Shown here one piece after another: positions 47,206 to 60,581 of a stretch of DNA of 64,000 nucleotides. Within the stretch, counting starts at the first letter, position 1, and each line of letters starts with the position of its first letter. The translations under genes were made by a program, and so were the position numbers. The DNA is taken from positions 4,776,501 to 4,840,500 of the forward strand of contig NC_071340.1 of NCBI RefSeq assembly GCF_027744825.2, read 5' to 3'. The notes beneath the pieces are model-generated. The model worked only from the letters and a program-made list of their open reading frames with translations, searched no databases and had not been told where the DNA came from. The DNA comes from Synchiropus splendidus. Its lineage: Eukaryota > Chordata > Actinopteri > Syngnathiformes > Callionymidae.

Positions 47206-50200
47206 TGTATGGAGCTATTAAAATTTCAACCTTATAACAAAACATATTATTCAAATATACTGTATATTTTTCATTACGATTTTTATTCTGTTTTTTTCAT
47301 TTCTTATAGTGTGTTTGTTTCGCATCATTCAGTTTTCAGTCCTGTATTATTATTATTATACTATTGAATGCAGCAATAGGCCCCAAGTAGTTAGCTTCAT
47401 TTGTAGCAACTGAGAATGTAAGGGGCATCATGCTGGTGCGGTTAATCTTAGATAGATGCAGAATTTTTTTTTTCCTAAATGCTTTAAACTACTTCTGGCA
47501 ACTGGTACCTTACAAAAAATAAACTCAGAGGATTACTTTGTTTCCAGGCAGTTTAGGAACAGTTACGGCCGTATTAGCAACTATTTAAATGTTGGATGAA
47601 ATGCAGAAAAGCGGGATCTGGGGTGGAGATGGCTGAAGCAGAGATCAGAAGAAAGAGCCGTGAGTCTGGCAACCTGCTGAGCAGCACTTATGGTCTAATC
47701 CCTGCGAGGTCGAGCTGTATGTGTGTCAGGTTCACAGTTATTATCATAGGTGACATTTAAGCGGGAGAATATCTCTTTGAAGTTGAGGGGCACAGTTCAC
47801 AACCGCCTCCTTGGCCGGCGCACCAGCCGAAATGTTCTGCCATGAGAGCATTTCCAGAGTTACTGTGGGTCGTGGAGGTGACATTGGAATTTTGAGAGGG
47901 AAACATTTGAGTGATTGACATTATCAAGAGAGCTGCTGCGAAGGCACTCAGTCAAGAAGAAGGACCCTAGTCATCTGTTCTGGTATAGACCATAATAAAT
48001 AGTGATTAAAAAGAAAGATATGAGACGCGATAATGAAGATATTTTAACACCCTTGAAAAGGAAGAGATTGGGATCTTGTTTAAAAAAAGCAACAGATTAT
48101 TTGACTTCACCACACAGTTAGTTTATTCCATGGCAGTGTGTGATGTTAGATGTATTTGGAAACATAACGTGTATGAAGGGATACCAGGAAGGAGTGATGC
48201 ATCATAATGCAATCCATTTTCGGTTTCAACACAAGCGATAATCAGGCGGCACAAAACTGTTATTGGTAGTGGCAGCGGCTTTAACACTGAGATTGTTCCC
48301 TTGTGCTGCTCTCACTCTGAAAGGAAAAGTGAGTTCAAACTGAAAGGTCAATGTTACACTACCATGAAAGGTACCAATGAACCTTTTGTTAAGTGCAACA
48401 TGAGTGTGTGAGTCCAACAAGGGCATTCGTGTGAAGTGACTTGTCAGAGGTAATGCTCATCAGCTTCAACAGTAGCATGGTGTCGCAAAACTTTTACTAT
48501 GGATAACGCCTGTCTAGAGTCTGCACATCAAGTGAAACCATCGCCTAGATAAAGAGTGTCTTCCTCTCTCCTCACTCAGAAGAACAAGCAGTCAACACAG
48601 TGGAACAGTAGAGCGATAGAGAGGTGAAGGTGTTTGAAGTGCTTATCTGAAAAAAAAGCAGCCATCTTTATCACTGTGCCCCTCAGACACACACCTAGAG
48701 AAAGAGCAGAAACTGGAACTCACAAGACTGAAGCAATCCACACAGACATCAACAGGTGAATGAAAGGAGCCATTTACATGCGCCGCTGCCTGCCTCCCAC
48801 CCGGCTGCAATGGCAATGAATACTACTGGCATATAATAAAATGTCGGGGGACGGGTGGACCAAGTAACCCATCCCACACACACTAACTGGCTCACACACC
48901 CAGAAATGTCAGAGATCTGTGCCTGGCATGTATCTGATGGAGAGAGAAGCCAAATGTCAGCTGCTCCTCAAAATGGCAGCCAGCAACAGTGTGCACTGTA
49001 GGGCTGCAGACACGCAAGCATTGTTTGTGCAGCATCGCACACTTGCCTCTGGGTCAATGCTGTGACCAATCAGACATGTTGAAAATCAAGAAATGCACAA
49101 AAGTCAGCCTTGTTAAAAATGGTCACAAGGAAAGGTTGGGGAATAAATGGAAAAGTGAAGCAATGAGCTATTTAATCATGCAAAACGTTGATATGCATGT
49201 TGATAATGTGTCTTCGTCAGCGCGAGAAGAAAAGAAGTAAATGTGAGCCAGGGAAAAACAATTTATTTTTAATAGCAATTTATTCTGCACGCGTTCTGCA
49301 GTTGCTAGATTTTACGGCCTCCGGCTTGTGAATTGTTCCTCAGCGATCCAGCTCAGTTACTTTGACCTGCCATCTGACACGTTGTTTCTTTGCATAGGAT
49401 CAGTCACAGTCGGCGTTGCCAAATGCAGCATTGACACCCAATTTGAAAATAAACGATGTTGTTGATGGGGCCGGAGCATCATTATTAATTATCTCTTCAA
49501 GAGTTTCTAAAACTCGGCAGCCATCTGTCAGCAGAAAGGAAAAGCATTCTCTCCCAATTCATCAGCCGGTCAAACAGAAGGATGTGAGTGTGTGATCGCT
49601 GGCCAAGCCGTCCTGCAACCAACAACACTGGCAACGCTTCCTCAGGGTCACCCAGACAAAGTCAGCGAGTCAGAGGATGCGTGTATGAAGTTTTGGAGCA
49701 GGGGATTTGGAATGAGGTGTGTACACATCCGTACTTTGTGCTTGTGTGAGCAAAGCACAAGGGGCAAGTGATGACTTCTACAACTCCTGTAGCTGTATAG
49801 AGCAAAGATGGCTGCTGACTATGGCACAATTCAGCAGACTTCCCCACAACTATAAATAATCACCTCTGAACTGCCGCTCTAACAAGCCACTCACACACTA
49901 AGCAGCAAATACCCACTGCAAGGCCCTTAAAAGTAGTTTATTCTTTGACCTACAGGACTGAGCACACAAAACAGCCAATCAGTGCCAAAGTCTCCACGGC
50001 ACTGAACCGGCCCGCTCTTATAAATCTTAGATGCAAGTTGCAGAAGCGTCTCACCGAGGATTATATACAGTATCCATAACCGCAGCAGACTGCTGAGCAT
50101 GTGTTGGCTGTAGTGGGTGATCCATCAGGCACCCCACGGCCACACAGAGGTCAAACCCATCAACCCCGGAGACAGTTGCCAGAACCACACGCGCTGCAGC

Positions 50201-53200
50201 CAAGAACCAATCACTAAGCGTCTCCGGCGCTTCACAGCACAGCAGTGACCAAAATCACTGCAGGAATGGAAGTCTCTCTTGTACTTGGGTGTCATTTATC
50301 TTGCAAGCAGTCACAAGGCTGCCGAATGTATTGTTAAAAATAGAGGTAAACCGTTACTTGGACTTTTATTGAAAGCATCCGCCATGAGCATCAGTCCCAC
50401 AGATATGAGACCATGGATCTCCAGCCTTGCCAACATAGGAGACACTGTCCTATTCATTCGTGAATGAAGGTCAGAGCGTTCACCTTTTGAACTAAAAGTC
50501 AATCTACGTTTCTACCCTTGCGAACTTTAAATCGATGTATCCTCATTTATTTACTGATGCGGTGCTCAACATGATCAGAATGTTGAGTGTAATTAAAAAC
50601 ACAGGGACGGTCCACTTAAATACGAACAGCATAGAGCTAGCGTGCTTACACAGGTATGTAATTTCTGCTCCGAAATATCTTTGGACAAACCAAATCCACA
50701 CAGAAATCCATCTGGTTAGTACAAGTTGTTTACAAGCAGGTCAATAGAAGGTGCTACTGCACAACCCCTTCATTCAACACATAACCTTGAAGAAAAAAAT
50801 TATAATAACAATAGTGATAATGAAAATAATGCAATAATGTGTTTTTATATACTAGATACTATCATGGCTGTCTGACAGGTGACGTGCATAGTTGCTCCTC
50901 TTCAACAGATCATGTTTGGGCACACTCCACCGACGCTCAGAGCTGAATGCAGCTGAGGTCACATACCACTCCCCTCCCACCATGGGACCGACGTCACATT
51001 CGGTTGTCATAATGTGTGGCTGATTGACAGGTCGAGCTGCGGGAGCTCGAATCCCTTCACAAAGCGCTCTTCTTCCGGTAATTGCTAATAATTATTTTTG
51101 ACACTGACTTGACAACTTTCAGTACTACAATCTCAACACTTGCATTTCTTTTGGATAACTTATGTCGGGAAGTTCAAATGCCCGCAGAGAAAAGAAGTTA
51201 ACCCACAGAATTGGTTGAATCAGCATAAAGGCTTGCTATCCCACCATCCAGTGTTCTAGTGACGGAGCGAGCTTCATGCCAAAACTACACCAAAATAGTC
51301 CTCACATTAAAAATCTACGAGTTGGTTTTGTAAACGATTGTTTAAAATTTGCGAACTTATCTGCTGTTTCCTCCTGCCATCAGCATCAGACATCCCATCA
51401 ATCACAGTGCGTCCATGCCACAGGTGCAGCGACTCACGAGATGTGGATATATTTGGCGAAATTACCGGGCGGAAACACTCCTTACATGGAAACCAGTGTG
51501 ATGACACTACTAGTGGAGCATTATACAGGCACTAATAATTGTAAATTTAGGGAGTCCTGCTGTGGATTCAGCAGGATACAGCAAGAGTGCTATTGTCTCC
51601 GACACATGCAAGAAAAAAATGACCAGGCTTTTATTCTATTCAACTTCCTCTTTCTTTGCATGTTGAGCCTTACCCTCTCAAAAGTCTAAAAACTGCAATA
51701 GGCAACATTGCAGCATTTATACAAGCCAATGTAAATATATGGTGCCAGACTTTTACTACTTTACAACATAAATGCAACATTCAAGGGCATGTTTCATTCA
51801 AGATTTTGCAGTAAAGTTGGTTTTAGTTGGGAGGAAAACATAGAGACATGTGACAGTCCCACAAGACCACATTCTGGAGCCGATTCATGGTCAACCGTGA
51901 CGTGACGAACCGTGAAAAAAACAATAATCAAGCTACAACCTTTTTAAATAGTGACATCAAAGTTGAACATTTCACTGAACAAAACTGATGTCATGTGGAA
52001 CTCAACCACCAGAGACTTAGTATACTACCTCATTGGATGACATTTTTAAAGATGCTGTGATGTTGTGCTGCAGATAACTTTAGTAAAATGTTTATAGGTT
52101 TTGGGGCAAAGACTGATGATGTGATGGGCTGATGTGATAGTTGTGTCTCCTCTTTTTCAGAGCCTTCTAGATGGCTCTGTCTGCTCCATTGTCTTTCGTT
52201 TTTAAGGTCTATGTCAGGGAGGTTTCTCAATCATGATCGCCACCTACTGAGAATTAAAAAGGATGACACTGCTTTGAGAAGCGTCATCAGAACATCACGA
52301 CAAATTGCTTCTCACAGCGCCACTACATGAGGAGGCAGCATCAACATGCTGAAAAAAAAATCATTTTTCAGTGCAGATATATCTGTTATGTCAGTCCTCA
52401 ATAAATAAGCAGATAAAGACGAGCAACTTGAAATGTCACTTTCATCGCTGCTAGCACAAAATGCCAAATTTATTCAGAGCACTGGTAAACACTGGTGACC
52501 TTTACTAAGTCTAATAGTCTTCACACCTCAACGTTTGTGCCACTGCATAAGATCACATCCATTAATTTTGTCAGTGAATTCAAATCACAGGCGTGACATC
52601 TACTTGGCTTTACATTCCACTGCAAAGGATGTCTTTAAAGACAAGGTATTTGGCAAGTGTGTCATCTCTCAAAGGCAATTGACATTGAAAAGTACTACCA
52701 GGATTTTTTTTTTCCTTCTTCAGCTTCTGACCCATTCCATGAAGTCATTAGAAAGGGAAGCTGCATCTCTTCAATAGAATTGTAATTTTGTAATAAGGAA
52801 ATGCCCATATTGTCAACAGCATCTGATCAAGATCGGAGAGCCGGGGCATTCAGCACTTCATGATGTCACAGAGCACAGAAGGATACTAATCCAAGGCAGA
52901 GCACTAGAAATCGATAACCATTCCACATTAGAGATATACATTTGACTCCAAACAAAGATGGAATTCAGGCTGAGACATTGATGCTTCAATGCTTCATGGG
53001 AGAGGGGAGGACTCATTGTGGCGTGCTGACAGAGTGCTGAAATGTGTACCTCATAATAAGCTTCTATAGCTCTAAATGTGAGATTAAGTCCACAGTCAAC
53101 CACATTGCACATTGCCTTGCAGAAAAGGCATGAAAATAACTGTCCCTGCACCCATGAAGGTAATAAGAATACTGTTCATATATTGAAGGTGATGGATTAG

Positions 53201-56200
53201 TTCATACATCATGTCACGTTGGCACCACACAATGTGGAATTACAAGAATGAATATGAATTATCCATGCTCAAAGTGACATGACAACATTTTTGTTGATGG
53301 TCATCGTCTCTGGGTCAGATCTTGGATCTTTTCTGCCATATGACTGCGAAAATTCAGTGAAGAGCCTCAAACGTCCTCAGTGAAACAACAAATTATGATT
53401 CCCCGAAGTTCTGCTGGGATACATCTCTACATCAAGTGCTGTGGAATGCCTCAGCTTGTTGATGACTGCTGGGTTCAAGAGGACTTTCAGTCAAAAAGTA
53501 CTTGGCCTCCACCTTTCTTTAGAGCTAAAAAAAGGTTCACAAGAACAGTTTAGTGGTCACTTTGACATACAAAAGAATCTTTGCCAAGTAGAAGAACCTA
53601 CGTCATTGGCCAAATCACAATCAGCACACAGAGCAGTGTTGGTTTCTGCAAGTAGCATATGTCGAGTGCAGGCCAACAGGCAACCTGAAAATCCAGACAC
53701 TTAGCCCCTGAGGAATGGAGCGTTCCATATACTGCTGAAAAATAAATAATAAAATACTGAACACACTGTTACCAGTAGTCATCATGGGCTCATTGAGGGA
53801 CATGGAATCTTTTAATTCACAGCTAACTAAGTTGAGTTGCACAGTGATGTGTAAAAAAGTGTCCTTTTTTAAGCAATGCTTTAATTCAGCAAGTGACGTA
53901 AAGCTCAGTCGTCCCAAATTCCCAAAAAGAAAACTGTGCCCAAATCCTTCCGGCATCTGGTTTTGATGGGCAGAGCGGCACTGAGCTGAGCATGTTAAAC
54001 ATTATGTAGATGAGCCCTAAAGCCAGTGGTAGCTCTGTAAATGGTAGAAAATCACAGGCCCACGGTCTGAGAGCGGCACAATGAAATGTTAAATCTCTTG
54101 TTGAAGCACAAATCCATCCTTTCATTTTGTTCTCTTCATGCCACATTCTGTTCTCGCTCTAAAAATTTGCATTTGCACAAACCTTTTTTTAGAACACCTT
54201 TTCCCTTTATACCATCCCTGTCCAATCTCCCCACACTCTTCCAAAATCTCAAAAATCGGAACTTTTTCTACATTCTTTTTTTTTTTCCTCAGAGCAGAGG
54301 CAAAACTGCATCTATACACATGTAAAGGCTACTCTTCATGTTTCAGATCAAAAATCTTACGCAATGATTTCTACCATCCATAGCGTTACAAAAGCATTTC
54401 CCCATTTCTTTATTTCAACAAAATGCTGACATTACAGCAAATTACAGGTTTTGCAGTCCATACAGCCAATATAACGGCTATTACTCAACATCAAATGGGT
54501 TTATTTCTATCTTTTTGCACACAACTTTGATTGCATTAATATTTATAGAGTCGTCAACACGTTGCAAGCATTAAAACACAATCCATGCAATTTGACTTTA
54601 AATTCTTTCCTCATTTCAGAAGACATTAATGCCCGCCTCGTGGATTGTTTAATGAAACATCCATGAGGCAATTTCTCCCATTTACATGAACCTACTGAAT
54701 GTGTTCCTAGTTAAAAAGAAACAAATGAAAACAGACCTCATCGTGAAGTAATAACACAACAACAATCATATTAACAGATAGATAGAAAAGCAGATGCAAC
54801 GCTATTTCATCAGCAGCACATTCCTTATCGTGGCAGAACTGAAGCAGAGTTCATGGAGTAAAACTAGAAATCACACTCCTTCACCACTGATGTTGAAGTA
54901 CACTACCTTTGGAATGCAACTGTTTTTCACTGTTCAGTCAAGTCAGCTAACACAGGCCAAATATAATTTTGGAATGGGACCTCAGCCTTTGTGGACAGGA
55001 TCCAGCACCATTCAGAAAGTTTAATAAACAAGTGAAATAGTTTGGAAATAAAAATGGTTTAAATATAATCGTACTGTTTTATATGACATAACAGCGTGTA
55101 AAACTTTGTTTGTTTTACAGACTCACTAATGCGTGACCTTCCAAACATTTCAGGTTTAATTCCTCTGACAACCCGCCGGTTTTTAAGCTACCCAGTGAAT
55201 GTGCACATTGGCACTCACTTTACTCCCTCCACTTCCTAAGGACCAAAGTCAAGCAGCCAACAGGGCTAATTAATTCCTGCATGCATGCAAAGTGAAGTTT
55301 GCTCTCCACTAACACACCGCTCTTTCTCTTCTCTCTCCTCCTCGTGTGGTTTCAGGTTTAAAATCAATTTAGCTGGAATGAAAGTTTTCAATTTCATTAG
55401 CTTGATCAAACGGAGCCCTGTTAACAGGCTGCGGTAATAGAAAATCATTTAGGCTGAGCAGATCACACGCTCTCAAAGGACTGGTTAAGAGCCGCTCAGA
55501 GACAGAGAGAAAGTCGGCGGAAGAGGGAGGAGAGATGAGAGGACGGTGACGGGCGGAGAAGTATCGATGAGAGAAGACAGAATGTGGAAGAATTGGGAGA
55601 GTAGGAGGCTCAGAATAGCATCAGCGATGACACAGAGAGAAATATTGCACCTCCCAGAAAGTAGAAGTAAAATAGGGAGATTGAATATCAGACACGACGG
55701 TAGCTAGTAAAGTGATGGGTTTAGGGAGGCAAGAAAGTAATGAAGGACACTGAAAGTGCACTTTCAGAGAAAGTAAAAAGGACGAATGTGACAATGGAGA
55801 GAGAAAAAAGTCAGAAAGATGGATGAAGAGATGAAAGATGCAGTAGAAGAGTGATGCCAGAGCCAGAATGATTAAATGAACGGAAATGTCACAATAAAAA
55901 CAGGGAAGAGCCGGCATGCAGAGGAGAGCGCAGACGAGGGAGGAAGACAGGAAATTCATCTGTGCCTGCTTTCATGTGCGAACTCCGAACAGGTCCATTA
56001 AACGCTTGTTATTGGTGCACAGATGTTTGTCACGGAAAGATAACGTTGAGATGAAAGATTGTAAATGTTCTATTAGGCAGCAGACGACAGACATCTGGCT
56101 ATTAACCACGGATGATGAAGAGCGAGAGTGAAATCAGCTGGAGAGGAGCGCCCAAATGGATATGTGGATGGGGAGGAGAGAAGCTTCACAGGTTTCCATC

Positions 56201-57960
56201 AGAGAAGACTTTTTGGTCACTTCATATTTAGGTCTCATCTATCATGCCTTATGAGGACTTTCATAGGAGGATCATCATGCATTCATAATGCTTCACAGGT
56301 GATGTTATCAATATTATGAACGCTGCACAATTTTAGAAAACACCGCTATATGTAGTGACACTATGCATGCATATGCTTTGTTAGGTCCAGGGGTTTGGTT
56401 CGGTAATGGTTTGAAGTTCTTGTGTCTTCATCGCTGAATTATGTCAACAACTCATTATACTTTATAAACATTGTCACAAAGTTGCCAAACATGAGTATGA
56501 ACATTCATACCATGTTCTATTAAGCCCTACACCTAAAGGTCACCAACATCGATTCAAGCGATTAATAACAAAAAAAAAGAACAGTGAAATGTAATTTTTA
56601 TTCAGTCTATACAAAAAACTAGATGAAATTTTGTTTTCATATATGACCATGAATTACTATGTGATTCTGACAAGGTCTTCCTAAAGTGGGTCAATCTTAT
56701 GATGGAACCAGGGCTACCAAATGCTGAAGGTGAAGGATCAGAGATGGACGAAAATCGAAGGATCAAATTGAAGTTCTATTCTTGTATAGCAATGGGAAGA
56801 TGAGGTCTCATCAAGCAATGTCCAGACTTTCTGAGGCCACCAGATTGTACTGAACAACTAGTCCAACAAAACCGTTCCATAACCATTTGTAAACCTAGAG
56901 CACCATCTAGGACACGCACAGCAGGACAAAATGTATTGTATAATGTGCATGTATGTAAACAGAGGGACTTTCTTGATTGATGTCATTGCTGCTCTTTGCT
57001 GTTTTGAAACGTTTGTATCATAGCTTGCCATTTGTTTGAAATGTTTAAAAACCTTGGGCATTTGCTGTCAGTTTCAGAGCACTTTTTTTTTTTGCTTTAC
57101 CTGCAGTCAATTTATGAGTTGATCTAATTCTGCTGATGTTTCTGCTTCAGCCTAAGAGCTGACAACTCTGTCCACCTCCCATGTCACTTGACCACAGCCT
57201 GGTGAAGACCCAACACAACTGTTTACACCCTTTTCTTGTTGTTGATGATCAGAATAAACATGAAAACACACGGGAACATTCACGTTAAACATACGTAACA
57301 CCACATGCTCAAGCCGTGGTGGAAGTCCATTGTAACTTCATTTCTATAGTTACAGCGAGTCTCTCTATAAACAGACAGCCTTAAGATCATAATGGAACCA
57401 ATGTCATTCATGTCCGAAGGCTGATAATGACTTCTCTTGTTTGGTACTTGACAGAGAAATAAGTTGATCTCACAAATGTGTTCAGATCTGCGACAATAGT
57501 GTTACCTTGCTGCTGACCACTTTCTCACTTTCTCTGGTGCGTATTGAAAATTGGCCCATCAGGCCAAGTCTGTATTGTGTTAGGCCCCTCAGTTCTGGGA
57601 ATCTTTTTGGCTCCAATATATGATGCAAACTTTTTTCTTACCCATTAAATCTGGTGAATTTCCCTCCCTCTTTTTGTCTTTTGCTGTGAAAAACATCTGC
57701 CAACAAATATTGTGACTTTTTGTGGGTCCAGTTTCTCCAAAATGCATCTCACTGAGGTTTCACAGAACGGTCCCTTGAGCATTCAGAGACCGACAACTCT
57801 TCATCTGACTGGCAACCCGTGCAACGACGTCATTTAGTGACAGCTGGCTACATCTACTACATCCAATAGCAACTTTCCGTCCTGAGGACCAGACAATATT
57901 AGTTCCATTTCAGCAGCACAGTCTCACCTCCATGGTGTGTCAAAGCCAACACCAAAACAA
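47206..57960. other. Unassigned sequence, possibly including conserved non-coding DNA
   Basis: No transposon or gene was recognised over these 10.7 kb. A 137-codon plus frame at 51276-51689 and a 112-codon minus frame at 55621-55959 (complement of GA-rich DNA) have no motif. The non-repetitive stretch 49250-49520, with homeodomain-like ATTATTAATTAT and TAATAGCAATTTATT cores, is the best candidate here for a regulatory element, but this needs cross-species comparison. Confidence 0.4.
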
Positions 57961-57964
57961 AGCA

Positions 57965-58960
57965 ACATGATCATCATTGGAGCTGAACTCAAAATCTATC
58001 ACTGTTCCCTCCTGGACTCAATGTATTTTGCCTACAGAGCCAACAGATATTTAGATGATGCAGTTAACCTGGTCCTTCACTTCATTCTGGAGCACCTGGA
58101 CTCCACAGGAACTGTTCTCCCAGCTCTGTTTCGAGACAAGCTTCATCTGCTCCATGTGCCTGACTCCCTCTGCAGGTGGATTACGGATGACTCCATACCG
58201 TTGAGGACGACTGTCACAGACACTCGGACCCTCAACATCGGGTCTCCTCAGAGCTGTGTACTCTCACCATGGCTTTTCTCCGTGTACACAAACAGTTGAG
58301 CCTTCAGCCACCAGTCCGTTAAGATGATCAAGTTTGTGATATCAGCATCATCGAGCTCATCTCAGATGGAGATGAGTCGGCTTACAGGAGGGAGGTGGAG
58401 CGGCTGGCATCCTGGTGCAGCCGCAACAACCTGGAGCTGAATGCCTAGACAGTGGAGATGGTCATGGACTTCAGGAGAGTCACAGTTCCTCCGTCCCCCT
58501 CATGATGGACTCCTTCTGCTTCCTGAATGAATGAAGAATGTTCTTCTTGCGGCAGCGGAGGAAACTACAACTTCGATTTAAGATGCTGATGCACTTCTAC
58601 ACGTCATAATCGAGTCTATCCTAACCTTTTTTATCACTGTGTGGTACAGCAGCGCCACCTCCAGGGAAAAGGGCAGACTACAGCGCATTGTGTAGTCTGC
58701 TGTGAAGGTGATCGGTTATAGACTGCCACCTCTTCAGGACCTGTATGTCTCCAGGACCCAGAGATGTGCAGGTTGGATCAGAGCCGACCCTTCTCACCCT
58801 GTTCATGGTTTGTCCCTCTTCCCTCTGGCAGGAGGCTGCGGTCAGTCTATGCCAGAACCTCCTGTCACAGGAACAGCTTCTTCCCCTCAGCCGTCGGACT
58901 GACAATTCGTGAACAGTGCTTGTTGTTTGTTGTTTTGTGTTTATTTATTACTACTTTATT
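57965..58960 (+). mobile_element. L2-type LINE, decayed reverse transcriptase and 3' end
   Basis: The reading FAYRANRYLDDAVNL (58027-58071), then WITDDS and IGSPQSCVLSPWLFSVYTN (58237-58293), matches the L2-clade RT motifs QFAYRANRSxDDA and GxPQGCVLSPLLFxxYTN. Between LPALF and RDKL (about 58130) the block bearing the first catalytic Asp is deleted. The second catalytic motif is broken near 58333 (KFV followed by a frame change into ISIIELISDGDES). Further on come REVERLASWCSRNNLELNA plus a stop, and PSGRRLRSVYARTSCHRNSF in another frame (from 58821), the conserved C-terminal L2 block. The copy is 5'-truncated, as usual for LINEs, and inactive. Confidence 0.85.
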
Positions 58961-58994
58961 ATTACTTCTATTTCTATAGTTTTTTTATTTGTTC

Positions 58995-59028
58995 ACAATA
59001 CTGTGAATGAGTGCATTCACAGTATTGT
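58995..59028. repeat. Perfect 15-bp hairpin after the L2 copy
   Basis: ACAATACTGTGAATG, loop AGTG, then the exact reverse complement. It lies in the AT-rich tail region (58921-59140, many TTATTA words) just downstream of the L2 coding remnant and could belong to its 3' end. Confidence 0.9.
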
Positions 59029-59140
59029 TCTTTGCATTTGTATTTTTTATTATTATTAAACTGTATAAATATTATTTAAATAATTGGTTCATTTATTCAT
59101 TTATGATTATTTATTACCACTATTATTATTTACTTACTTT

Positions 59141-60180
59141 GTTCATTATTGCAACAAAGCACTTTCCTAGCACTTTCCTCAATGACATTGGCCACAATCT
59201 ATAAACCTATTTCGAATAGAAAAAACAAAATGACGATCCAGCTTTCGATCAGTGTTCAGTGATCTACCAGCTAAGAGATCAGCAAATGATTTGAAGTTAC
59301 TTGGTTCTACCTTTCATGTAGTTATGATCCAATGTACGTAGTCGCCCATAATGAATTAATAATTTAATGGAGTTAGATGTTTTCTCTCCCTCATGACATT
59401 TCAGACATTGTTTGGACTGACATTCAGGAAGCTTAAACACTACTGCAGTGCGGATGCCACTTGGTATATCTTGTGTCTTGTGTGGCTCACTCCCTGAACT
59501 GAACAGTGACTTCAATACTTTATATACAATCGTTTCATGACTCACAGTCTCTGGCATCAGGATATGCGGTGGAAGGCAAACATTGTAGGTCAACTGAAAG
59601 CCTAAATACAATACAGGTGACGCTGAAGGCTGAGTTCGACGCAGGCTTTTAGCTCGGGGGGTGTCTGGGCATCCTGTTGACCTGAACTGCAAAACCTGGA
59701 ACAGATAGACGCCCACTTTTCTCAGCAGGACGCCCTAAATGTCCGATTAGTCGTGCCTGTATAATGCCCTACTCATCGTGTCATCACGGTCATGGTTTCC
59801 ATGAAAAGGGTATTTCCGCCCGTTAACTTCACTGAACATGATGGAAATTCGCTGATTCTTGATCATTTTGCAGCCTTAGCTTGGCCGTTGCAGTCACCAT
59901 GTTTGTTTACTGGCGTAATCTTTTGGTTTTCCACATCTCACAAGTCACGACACCCGCAGCATGGAAGCACATAATGAGAGGAGGAAACCACACATAAGTT
60001 CCACACTTCAAACAATCGTTTACAAAACTAAATCATGGCTTTTTAATCGGAGGAGTATTTCGGCGTTTCTTTTGGAACAAAGCCTGCCTCGCTCACTCCC
60101 CAGTGCAGTCAGTGCTTGGCAAATAAAAGCTTAACGTGAGGAATCAAAATTCACATGGTTCTATTTATTAAACTAGGGGC
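59141..60180. other. Unassigned sequence with one 139-codon minus-strand frame
   Basis: The minus strand is open from an ATG at 59716 down to 59297. The predicted protein has five Cys (including KLPECQSKQCLKCHEGEK) and no membrane segment, repeat or family motif I recognise. No splice signals or polyadenylation signal give it support. It could be a remnant of an unrecognised transposon gene or a chance frame. Confidence 0.3.
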
Positions 60181-60189
60181 ATTCTTTGA

Positions 60190-60282
60190 TATCTATATCG
60201 CTATATCTATATCTATATCTATTTATCTATCTATCTATCTCTCTCTCTCTCTATATATATATATATAGAGAGATAGATAGAT
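60190..60282. repeat. Compound ATCT/CT/TA microsatellite with a 28-bp palindrome
   Basis: Units run ATATCT, then ATCT, then CT, then TA, then GA and GATA, so the right part is complementary to the middle. Bases 60246-60273 form a perfect 28-base palindrome. The block lies between two direct copies of ATTCTTTGA (60181-60189 and 60283-60291). Confidence 0.93.
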
Positions 60283-60542
60283 ATTCTTTGAATGTTTAAG
60301 GAAATTAAAAAAATTAAAATTTGAGGAAAATGAACAAAACTGTTGACACCTAGCGTGTAGTAATATAATATAAATAATCATTGTAAATGAAAATGGTTAT
60401 AGCTTGATTTTTCATTGAGTGTGTTTGCGGAAGCTCAATGCATCCTTTCTGACGGCGGCTGGATGCAAAGAGCTGTCGCGAGGTTTTAAGGTTTCTTGCT
60501 AATGAGACAGTCATTCTGATTTAAATTAGAGCATCAAGTCCT

Positions 60543-60581
<39 letters not shown>

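Noticed and set aside
55621..55959. 112-codon minus frame with a signal-like start
   Set aside because: It is the complement of a GA-rich tract (55500-55900), which produces Leu/Ser/Phe-rich frames without meaning.
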